From NCBI GenBank assembly GCA_018814465.1, contig JAHIZR010000340.1, positions 1-5,097 on the forward strand: a stretch of DNA of 5,097 nucleotides, in the 5' to 3' direction. The stretch is from a bacterium. GTDB lineage: Bacteria; Electryoneota; RPQS01. Numbering within the stretch: position 1 is the first letter of the stretch; each line of letters starts with the position of its first letter. The notes beneath the pieces were generated by a model. That model saw nothing but the letters and a program-made list of their open reading frames with translations, did no database searches and had not been told where the DNA came from. Made by a program: the position numbers and the translations under genes. This document shows, piece after piece, positions 1-5,097 of this stretch.

Positions 1-264
1 CTCGATCCCGACGGCGATTGGGTGCGTCCGGAGGAAGGTCACGAAGACGGGCTTGATCATGAAGGATTGGAACTCGCCATTGAAGTGGAGAATTCCGCAA
101 TGATCACGATTATCCTGGGCGAGGATATTCCCGGCAATGAAGATCACTGGTCCTTCTCGGCGACCGGTGACGCCGTCGGCACGACAAACATACGGATTCT
201 CGCCATGCATGCTGATCATTCAGACTACACGTCACCGTGGATTCCCGCAGAAGTCACCCTATGA
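1..264 (+). CDS. Acidic, His-containing exported-type protein preceding a TonB receptor (3' part only)
   Basis: This is the C-terminal 87 residues of a protein whose start lies before the window; the frame is open from base 1 to the TGA at 262-264. The fragment has 20 Asp/Glu, 5 His, only 2 Arg and no Lys. A 'LDPDGDW' opening is followed by a His/Asp/Glu stretch (window residues 11-24), a beta-rich middle, and an end reading 'GTTNIRILAMHADHSDYTSP' (residues 60-79). From memory, proteins ending in 'GTT..R..L.HGDHADYTSP..P' are small lipoproteins or periplasmic proteins found beside zinc-type TonB receptors; this is a recollection, not a search. Its stop overlaps the receptor start (ATGA), so the two are probably co-transcribed and translationally coupled. 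The acidic/His composition and the neighbour suggest divalent-metal binding or delivery at the cell envelope, but no function is proven. An upstream GTG at 22 is just an internal Val codon. The signal peptide, if any, is outside the window. Confidence 0.8.
   Translation, partial: LDPDGDWVRPEEGHEDGLDHEGLELAIEVENSAMITIILGEDIPGNEDHWSFSATGDAVGTTNIRILAMHADHSDYTSPWIPAEVTL
261..264 (+). promoter_or_regulatory. ATGA stop/start overlap coupling the acidic protein to the TonB receptor
   Basis: The A of the receptor's ATG (261) directly precedes and the TG is shared with the TGA stop of the upstream gene (262-264). Only a weak purine stretch, GCAGAAG at 247-253, precedes the start. This suggests the receptor relies on ribosomes terminating on the upstream gene rather than on a strong ribosome-binding site of its own. 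Confidence 0.75.
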
Positions 265-2483
265 CCGTTTCCGCGCATTTCCGGCTTGCGATACTTGGCC
301 TGTTCTGCTGCTTCTCGCTGACGTTCGGAGCGGCTGCGCGGAGTCGCGCAGTCGTCATGGGCTGGGTGGAAGACGCCGTCACACACGAACGCTTGGGCTG
401 GGCCAATGTGATGCTTGCCGAAGCGGAGTGCGCCATCACTACCGCTGATGATGGCAGTTTCTGCTTCTGCGATATCCCGACCGGTGTCTTTACACTAAGA
501 GCGTCACGCATCGGCTATCGCGAAGCGATGCGTATGATTGCCGTCTCGGATCACGATACCCTGAAGCTGACGGTTCTACTCGGTGACGCTCCGCTGCAGC
601 TTGGCGAAGTAAAGATCATCACTCAATCAGATTCGCACGGTGCGGTGCATCACGATCCTGTGGTGGAATTGCGGGGCGGTGATCTACAGCGACAACTCGC
701 GCCGACGATTGCCGCAACCGTGGAAAACGAACCAGGTGTTGCACAGCGCAGCATGGGCCCCGCTCCGGCGCGGCCCGTGCTGCATGGCTTGGGTGGAGAT
801 CGTCTGTTGATGCTGGAGGATGGTCTACCGACGGGAGACCTGTCCGCATCTTCGGCCGATCATGCAGTTGCAATCGAACCGATGACTGCCGAGCGCATTG
901 AAGTTACGCGCGGCCCGGAAACCCTGCTCGACGGTCCCGGGGTGCTTGGCGGCGTGATCAATGTCAAACGCGGCAGCATCGTGCGGGTACTGCCGCGACA
1001 GGCAACCGGCGCGATCACTATACAAAGCGAAAGTGTCAACAAAGGACTTGCCGGCGGACTGAACGGCACGCTACCCTTAGGTAGCTGGGTACTGCGAGCC
1101 GATGGCAGCCGGCGCTCCACCGATGACATGCAGACTCCTGACGGAACGCTGCACAATACATCCATATGCACCGGTAACGGCGCGCTTGGTGTCAGTCTAA
1201 TCAAGCCTTGGGGCGTACTCGGAGCTGCCGCGAATCTCTATGAATCCAAGTATGGTATCCCCGGCGGTTTTGTAGGCGCGCATCCCAACGGGGTCTCGAT
1301 TGAATTGAACCGCCGCCGCTACGAACTCCTCGGTGAGTGGCGTCCCACCGGGGCGTTGCTGCGGCGCGTTGAAGCAGAATACGCCTTTGCCCACTACTAT
1401 CATGCGGAATTTGAATCCAATGGCGATTTAGGCATGGAGTTTGGTGTTCTTAGTGACCATTTTAATGGACGCGCCGATCTCGGAACCCACGCAATCTTCG
1501 ATGAAGGTGTCGTCGGTATTCAGGTGGAACGCAGCAACTATGCGACCGGCGGTCTGACGTTCACCCCCGCTTCCACGGATTTACGTGCCGCCGCCTATCT
1601 CTATGAAAAGAAGCGGCTCGGTGCTGTCCTGCTGCAGGGATCCGTGCGTCATGATTGGCGAAGCATTGAGCCTGAGGAGGAGCGCGAAAGCTTCTTCATC
1701 GGCCTGATTCACAAGCGCGTCTTCGATGGTGTCAGCGCCTCAGTCGGCGCCGAACTTCCTACCGCTCCGGGCTGGATCGCAGGCACGACTGTTACCCGCA
1801 GTTGGCGCGCACCGACGATCGAGGAACTCTTCAGCGAAGGTCCGCATCTCGCCGCCTATTCCTACGAACTCGGTAATCCGTCCTTAGCGACTGAGCATGG
1901 GTGGGGCACGGAATTCTATATTCGTCCGATATCGGGACGGCTGCAGGGACGCGCCGCGATCTTTCACAATACATTTGACGGCTTCATCTTTCCGCGCAAC
2001 ACCGGACACTTCAGTTCAAGTCGCGCCGACCTTTATGAGTATCGGTATGAAGGCCAGGACGCTGAATTCTGGGGCGCGGAATGTGCAGCAAGCTATGCAG
2101 TGATGAAATACATATTAGTGCGCGGCAATACAAGCTACGTGCATGGTGAGCTGCTTGACCGCGGATCGCCGTTGCCGATGATTCCTCCGCTTATCGGATC
2201 CGTTGGTCTCGAAGTCCATCTTGATGATTGGACACTCTCCACCGACCTGCACGGAGCCGCAGCTCAGGAGCGCGTGGACGAATTCGAAGAGCCAACGGCA
2301 TCTTGGGCACGCCTCGATGCGGCAATCCAATGGCAGCGAACCACGCCGGGTTTGTTGCATTCGGTTGTGCTCAGCGGTGTCAACATCACAAATACCGAAT
2401 ACCGCAATCATCTCTCACGTGTAAAGTCCGTAATGCCTGAATCGGGTACGAATGTTAAACTGCTCTATCGTGTTTATCTTTGA
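261..2483 (+). CDS. TonB-dependent outer-membrane receptor, ZnuD-like (probable zinc/metal uptake)
   Basis: A 740-residue outer-membrane receptor, full length for the family. The ATG at 261 was chosen because it overlaps the upstream stop (ATGA) and is followed at once by a signal peptide (hydrophobic residues 9-24, then 'GAAARS'). The GTG at 237 would add eight polar residues ahead of it. Domains: a carboxypeptidase-regulatory-like beta-sandwich at about 31-110 ('GWVEDAVTHERLGWANV', 'GYREAM'); a TonB-box-like 'LGEVKII' at 114-120; a plug at about 135-245; then a 22-strand-type barrel to the end. The plug carries the features that mark zinc-type receptors: 'SMGPAPARPVLHGLGGDRLL' (164-183), 'DLSASSADHAVAI' (193-205), 'ERIEVTRGPETLL' (211-223) and 'GGVINVKRG' (230-238). 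The barrel has 'YGIPGGFVGAHPNGV' (331-345) and ends 'YRNHLSRVK...LLYRVYL'. Likely role: TonB-powered import of zinc or another chelated metal. Oddities: Cys57, Cys68 and Cys70 in the N-terminal domain; Asp224 where family members usually have Tyr in 'LLYG'; final residue Leu rather than Phe/Trp/Tyr. The substrate is inferred from family resemblance. Confidence 0.95.
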   Translation: MTVSAHFRLAILGLFCCFSLTFGAAARSRAVVMGWVEDAVTHERLGWANVMLAEAECAITTADDGSFCFCDIPTGVFTLRASRIGYREAMRMIAVSDHDTLKLTVLLGDAPLQLGEVKIITQSDSHGAVHHDPVVELRGGDLQRQLAPTIAATVENEPGVAQRSMGPAPARPVLHGLGGDRLLMLEDGLPTGDLSASSADHAVAIEPMTAERIEVTRGPETLLDGPGVLGGVINVKRGSIVRVLPRQATGAITIQSESVNKGLAGGLNGTLPLGSWVLRADGSRRSTDDMQTPDGTLHNTSICTGNGALGVSLIKPWGVLGAAANLYESKYGIPGGFVGAHPNGVSIELNRRRYELLGEWRPTGALLRRVEAEYAFAHYYHAEFESNGDLGMEFGVLSDHFNGRADLGTHAIFDEGVVGIQVERSNYATGGLTFTPASTDLRAAAYLYEKKRLGAVLLQGSVRHDWRSIEPEEERESFFIGLIHKRVFDGVSASVGAELPTAPGWIAGTTVTRSWRAPTIEELFSEGPHLAAYSYELGNPSLATEHGWGTEFYIRPISGRLQGRAAIFHNTFDGFIFPRNTGHFSSSRADLYEYRYEGQDAEFWGAECAASYAVMKYILVRGNTSYVHGELLDRGSPLPMIPPLIGSVGLEVHLDDWTLSTDLHGAAAQERVDEFEEPTASWARLDAAIQWQRTTPGLLHSVVLSGVNITNTEYRNHLSRVKSVMPESGTNVKLLYRVYL

Positions 2484-2637
2484 TGTTCGCGTGATCTTCG
2501 CTTGTGTCGGCAGCGCCATCGGATTGTTGCTGGCATTCGGTCCGGATACCGCCGCCGCGCCGACAATCCTGATCTGTCTCACGCTCTCGTTGGTTCTGCA
2601 CAGTGTTGTTCTGATGTTCTGGCGAAGGAGCGGATGA
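2452..2637 (+). pseudogene. Remnant of an ABC-3 family (ZnuB/MntB-type) metal permease: last two helices only
   Basis: The open frame encodes 61 residues, but permease-like sequence only starts near the GTG at 2491; the first part overlaps the receptor's well-conserved 3' end in another frame. The frame holds two hydrophobic helices, 'VIFACVGSAIGLLLAFG' and 'TILICLTLSLVLHSVVLMFW', ending in the basic tail 'RRSG'. The order Gly-Leu, hydrophobic run, Asp-Thr, Ala, Pro-Thr-Ile-hydrophobic-Leu-Cys, helix, basic end matches the C-terminus of ZnuB-type permeases. As I recall it, E. coli ZnuB ends with a similar 'DTPAGPSVVLC' segment. A normal permease has about 260-290 residues and six to nine helices, so over 200 residues are missing. 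No Shine-Dalgarno sequence precedes any candidate start (ATG 2452, GTG 2470, GTG 2491). Position supports the reading: importer genes often follow such receptors, and the terminator lies just behind. The alternative is a genuine small two-helix membrane protein. Confidence 0.6.
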
Positions 2638-2672
2638 ACCGCGATGTTTTCACGAGTGTGTCTTTGAACAGG

Positions 2673-2699
2673 GACGGGCAACTGATGTTGCCCGTCTTT
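2673..2699 (+). terminator. Rho-independent-type terminator closing the receptor operon
   Basis: A perfect 10-base-pair stem, GACGGGCAAC (2673-2682) with GTTGCCCGTC (2687-2696), encloses a TGAT loop and is followed by TTTGTCTC. The stem can be extended by G-U and A-U pairs into 2670-2699. The T tract is short (three, then mixed), so termination strength is uncertain. Read on the minus strand, the base after the hairpin is not T-rich, so the site mainly serves the plus-strand operon. It begins 36 bases after the permease-remnant stop. Confidence 0.8.
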
Positions 2700-2777
2700 G
2701 TCTCATAATGATATGATGTCGTGAAGCTCAGTCGTCATCGCTCGCGTTCGCGGAGAAATTCAAGCCAGTTCACCCTT

Positions 2778-4097
2778 TCATGCCTCTTGCTTTTGCTGCA
2801 GCGGCTTCACCATCCAATTCCGCATCAGGATCAATCCCAGCGGTGAGATCAGCGCTATCACGCCGTAAATCACCCACAGTGTGCCGCTGTCCTGTACGCC
2901 CTGTTCGGGAATGAACTTTTCCAGCATGAACCCGGAATAGAATCCGGTCAGGAACTTCGCTAAAAACCACGGAATACCCGCCAAGCCCATATACGCGCCG
3001 ACGCGCCCGAGCGGAGCGATATCGGCGATGTATTCATAAAAGCGGCTCGACCAAATGGCTTCACCGAACGAAAAAACCAGAATATAAGTGACGAGCAGAG
3101 TCAGGTCCGGAGTGGGAGCAAGGATGAAGGTGGAGAGCGCGGAAACCAAGGTTCCCACGACCATCATCCAGACAACGTTCACGTTGCGCGTCATGGCCGC
3201 GATAAGCGGCACCGCGAAGGTGATAATCAACGGATTCAAGCCTTGAAACCACTCATAGCGCGCGCCCACCGCTTCCGGGAAACAGCGCATGATATAGTGC
3301 GGCATCGTCAGCCATTGATGCGCAAACATGGTCCGCACCGGCAGCAGGATGAAAATAAACGCCATGAAACGCATATCAAGAATCGGCAGCGATTTCAGCG
3401 TCTGCTTCAGCGACTGCTGCCCTTGCTTTTCCTGGTCAAGATCAATTACACGATCGCGCTTTTCGACCTTGCGCGTGAACAGCAGCAGCAGCGCCAGCAG
3501 CGCCACGACATTCACCGCCGCCATCGTCCAGAAGACCGCTTCCATTCCGCCGCGTTCCCGGATGTAGGGTGACATGAAGCTCTCGATTACGATTCCGAGA
3601 TTCATGATCGCGTAGATCAGACTGTAGCTGATCGCCGAGGTACGCGGATCGGAAAACTCCTTCGCTCCCGCATAGAGCGCTGGCTGCAGCACGCCTGATC
3701 CCAATGCCATCAGAATCAGACTCGTCCACAGCATGACTCCCGCCGCATCGAAGAGCGGACTTGATGTCAGAAAGATGCGCCCTGCCAGCAGAAACAGCAG
3801 CGACCACATGAGCGCCTTGCGCACGCCCAACCGGTCCGAAACGAAACCGCCGAAGAACATGAAGAGCGTGACCGTTCCCGTGAAGAACGAGACCGCGATG
3901 CCTGTCATCTGATCGGTGATGCCCAGCCGGTCGTGAATAAACAGAGTCAGCAGATTCAGAATGCCGAAGTAGGCGACGCCGTCGGCGAAGTTGACCAGAT
4001 TGACCAGCCAGTAGGCGCGCGACGCCTTGGACATGAGGCGAAAGCTCTCGCGCATCGAGAGGTGCTGCGTGTCGGGGGAGGAGGGGGTTGTGCTCAT
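2778..4097 (-). CDS. Major facilitator superfamily transporter, distantly POT/PTR2-like
   Basis: A 439-residue inner-membrane secondary transporter. About 12 hydrophobic helices can be placed: residues 31-54, 64-86, 95-110, 118-145, 155-176, 188-207, 240-262, 285-303, 307-327, 331-352, 362-390 and 405-427. A charged cytoplasmic loop at 208-236 separates the two halves. The canonical MFS motif A between helices 2 and 3 is clear: 'GGFVSDRLGVRK' at 83-94. Helix 1 'FADGVAYFG' (37-45) and helix 5 'SYSLIYAIMNLG' (157-168) resemble the ExxERFxYYG and FYxxINxG signatures of proton-coupled oligopeptide transporters. However, the Glu-Arg pair needed for proton coupling there is replaced by Asp39-Gly40. 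The substrate is therefore unknown; a peptide or small organic solute is only a guess. The ATG at 4097 gives a short polar N-terminus of about 25 residues; no good ribosome-binding site precedes it, and Met15 (4055) is a possible alternative start. The gene is convergent with the metal operon. Confidence 0.9.
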   Translation of the reverse strand: MSTTPSSPDTQHLSMRESFRLMSKASRAYWLVNLVNFADGVAYFGILNLLTLFIHDRLGITDQMTGIAVSFFTGTVTLFMFFGGFVSDRLGVRKALMWSLLFLLAGRIFLTSSPLFDAAGVMLWTSLILMALGSGVLQPALYAGAKEFSDPRTSAISYSLIYAIMNLGIVIESFMSPYIRERGGMEAVFWTMAAVNVVALLALLLLFTRKVEKRDRVIDLDQEKQGQQSLKQTLKSLPILDMRFMAFIFILLPVRTMFAHQWLTMPHYIMRCFPEAVGARYEWFQGLNPLIITFAVPLIAAMTRNVNVVWMMVVGTLVSALSTFILAPTPDLTLLVTYILVFSFGEAIWSSRFYEYIADIAPLGRVGAYMGLAGIPWFLAKFLTGFYSGFMLEKFIPEQGVQDSGTLWVIYGVIALISPLGLILMRNWMVKPLQQKQEA

Positions 4098-4208
4098 AGT
4101 GTAGTTTATTCTCAGATCAAAGCTGAATTCTTACTTGGCTGTTTTCTGTGTGTGCTAATGGATCTCTCATTTTCCGCATTCCAGAGGGAAACAAAAGGGG
4201 GGCTTCAT
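4098..4208. other. Intergenic leader upstream of the MFS gene, no clear signal
   Basis: These bases separate the MFS start from the heptad array. I see no convincing -35/-10 pair, riboswitch fold or terminator hairpin. A TACACT element on the minus strand abuts the ATG and is too close to serve as a normal -10 box. The stretch near 4188-4202 holds purine and G runs without a matching complement. Confidence 0.4.
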
Positions 4209-4320
4209 TCAGGTTTCCAATTTCTCATTTCATATTTCCGCCTTCATCCCTCATCCCTCCGCCCTCATCCCTTTCTTTCGGGTCTCTTCATTCATACCTC
4301 AGACCTTATATCTTATGCCT
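4209..4320 (-). repeat. Degenerate 7-base tandem repeat array between two minus-strand genes
   Basis: Read on the plus strand, nine consecutive 7-base units from 4209 to 4271 all fit TCNNNYY, with no insertion or deletion between them. TCATCCC occurs exactly at 4244, 4251 and 4265, and TCCGCCC/TCCGCCT occur at 4258 and 4237. The last two bases shift from TT (first four units) through CT to CC (last four). After three looser units (4272-4292), four more units at 4293-4320 fit YAKRYCT in the same 7-base phase, for example CATACCT at 4293 and TATGCCT at 4314. On the minus strand, the direction of both flanking genes, the units read RRNNNGA. The array starts 2 bases after the stop of the beta-propeller gene. 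Short 7-base repeat families between genes are known in cyanobacteria (STRR elements), but I do not recognise this one. It has no stop-free coding character that resembles a protein. Confidence 0.7.
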
Positions 4321-4322
4321 TC

Positions 4323-5097
4323 CTATCTCACCACCGCCATCTTCTTCACCTCCTGCATTTCCCCCGCATCGAGTCTCGTCAGATACGTTCCCGACGGCAG
4401 ACTCGCGGCATTTAGATGATGATGGTATTCACCCGCAGGCAATTGTCCCAAGTTGACCGAGTAAACCGCTTGCCCAAGCACATTAAACACTTCCAGCGAG
4501 GTTTGTGCTTGCCGCGGGAGTGTGAAGGAAATCGTTGTGGATGGATTGAAGGGATTGGGGAATACGGAGAGTGAGAAATTGCCGGGGAATTGTGTTATTT
4601 GTAATTCAACAGACGATGAATTGGGGACTTCAAAACTTAGAAAGCAGGCGTCCTCCCACCCGTTATTTTCGGGCTGGTAAGCATCGGTGGTAATTGGAAA
4701 ACCCCAACCTCGGGATACTCCGGCCAGCCATACCGAACCGTTGTCGGTCGGTGTTAGGCTATAGGAAATGTCACCATATGTACTCCCAATATAAGTCGAA
4801 TAATCCAGATGTGAAAGATCAGCACTCAAGCGGCTAAGGAACATATCCGAAAATACAGTTGAATCTATGGAATTGAACGTCGAATCGAAAGCATCGGATG
4901 TCGTCGGGAAATAACTCGAGTGGGTATACCCTGTGAAGATAATCGATTCGTCGTTATCTATAATAGCGTCTTTCAGTGAATTCCAATACCATTGAGAACC
5001 AAAGTAAGTCGCATAGATGATGGTCGCAGGTGGACGAAATCTGCAAAAAAGAATCTTGTTGTAAAGTCCGGGATCGCGCTGATCGTATGCATTTGCA
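4323..5097 (-). CDS. SBBP-type beta-propeller secreted protein with T9SS C-terminal sorting domain (5' end outside window)
   Basis: The minus-strand frame is open from the window edge to the TAG at 4323-4325, giving 257 visible residues. The ATG at 4844 is internal (residue 85), because typical repeat sequence continues upstream of it. Two beta-propeller blades of the SBBP type are visible. Blade one spans about 25-71 ('IYATYFGS', 'TGYTHSSYFPTTSDAFD'). Blade two spans about 97-143 ('DYSTYIGS', 'AGVSRGWGFPITTDAYQ'). Each has the family's YSTYxG, TGxT..FPTT and AF/AY landmarks, and a third blade probably ends at residues 12-20. A linker leads to a type A T9SS sorting domain at about 174-257: 'FPNPFNPSTTISF' (179-191), 'LEVFNVLGQAVYSV' (202-214), 'LPAGEY', 'LPSGTYLTRLDAG' and a basic end 'KKMAVVR'. 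Such domains direct export through the outer membrane by the type IX system and are usually removed or anchored at the surface. Likely a large surface or secreted protein; ligand unknown. Sampled stretches have about 38-45% GC, lower than the neighbouring genes. Confidence 0.9.
   Translation of the reverse strand, partial: ANAYDQRDPGLYNKILFCRFRPPATIIYATYFGSQWYWNSLKDAIIDNDESIIFTGYTHSSYFPTTSDAFDSTFNSIDSTVFSDMFLSRLSADLSHLDYSTYIGSTYGDISYSLTPTDNGSVWLAGVSRGWGFPITTDAYQPENNGWEDACFLSFEVPNSSSVELQITQFPGNFSLSVFPNPFNPSTTISFTLPRQAQTSLEVFNVLGQAVYSVNLGQLPAGEYHHHLNAASLPSGTYLTRLDAGEMQEVKKMAVVR

Noticed and set aside
237..260. GTG at 237 as the start of the TonB receptor
   Set aside because: It adds eight polar/charged residues before the signal peptide and lies deep in the upstream gene; the ATG at 261 overlaps the stop and fits better.
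860..1204. 114-residue minus-strand frame within the receptor gene
   Set aside because: Antisense shadow of strongly conserved receptor coding sequence, without its own motifs.
2483..2494. ATG overlapping the receptor stop (TGATG) as the start of a downstream gene
   Set aside because: That frame reads Met-Phe-Ala and then stops at 2492-2494. It is in a different frame from the permease-like sequence.
2440..2500. Frameshifted fusion of the receptor to the permease-like frame
   Set aside because: The receptor ends with the normal family C-terminus (NVKLLYRVYL), so there is no sign that its frame should continue.
2738..2758. CGCG-based inverted repeat as a terminator for the MFS gene
   Set aside because: Only about four pairs with a two-base loop, and no T tract on the minus strand.
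3479..3503. AGC/CAG-type triplet run as a microsatellite
   Set aside because: It encodes part of a Leu/Ala-rich membrane helix of the MFS protein (residues 199-206), so codon choice in a hydrophobic helix explains it.
3442..3807. 121-residue minus-strand frame inside the MFS gene
   Set aside because: It is a shadow of the MFS gene in another frame, with skewed composition (Arg/Ala/Gly/Ser) and no recognisable motif.
4074..4087. G-rich run on the plus strand as a possible G-quadruplex
   Set aside because: It only has G5-A-G2-A-G5, giving at best a two-layer quadruplex, and it encodes the Pro/Ser-rich N-terminus of the MFS protein on the other strand.
4209..4320. CRISPR array in the heptad region
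   Set aside because: The units are 7 bases long and contiguous, with no 20-40 base repeats separated by unique spacers.
3933..4456. Plus-strand frames of 160 and 102 residues over the MFS start and the heptad gap
   Set aside because: They run antisense to the MFS gene and across the heptad repeats; their Ser/Pro/His-rich sequence is the repeat read as protein.
4842..4844. ATG at 4844 as the start of the T9SS-sorted protein
   Set aside because: The frame stays open to the window edge, and the upstream residues form a clear SBBP blade (YATYFGS, TGYTHSSYFPTT).

Overview
The window looks like a chromosomal contig from an uncultured bacterium of the Fibrobacterota-Chlorobiota-Bacteroidota (FCB) superphylum or a related candidate phylum. 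Three things point there. One is the C-terminal type IX secretion (T9SS) sorting domain with its 'FPNPFNPSTT' opening, on a beta-propeller protein. Another is a TonB-dependent receptor with an N-terminal carboxypeptidase-regulatory-like domain. The third is the moderately high GC of the core genes. The phylum cannot be fixed from this sequence alone.

Left half, plus strand (1-2699): this is the tail of a metal-uptake-type operon. It starts with the last 87 codons of a very acidic, histidine-containing exported-type protein (1-264). A complete 740-residue TonB-dependent outer-membrane receptor of the zinc/ZnuD-like type follows (261-2483), joined through an ATGA stop/start overlap. Directly after the receptor lies a short two-helix reading frame (about 2491-2637). 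It reads like only the last two membrane helices of an ABC-3 family (ZnuB/MntB-type) metal permease, with the rest of the transporter missing. A strong hairpin terminator (2673-2699) closes the unit. The layout suggests a zinc-acquisition operon (acidic His protein, outer-membrane receptor, ABC importer) that lost most of its importer by deletion.

Right half, minus strand (2778-5097): a complete 12-helix major facilitator superfamily transporter with partial resemblance to the proton-oligopeptide (POT/PTR2) branch (2778-4097) is convergent with the metal operon. Upstream of it, also on the minus strand, is the 3' end of a secreted SBBP-type beta-propeller protein with a T9SS sorting domain (4323 to beyond 5097). 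It is open to the window edge, so its true start lies outside. The 225-base gap between these two genes is mostly a degenerate tandem array of 7-base units, all in one 7-base phase from about 4209 to 4320. This array is the most unusual non-coding structure in the window.

The two halves are not obviously related in function. No RNA genes, insertion sequences, attachment sites or CRISPR arrays were seen.
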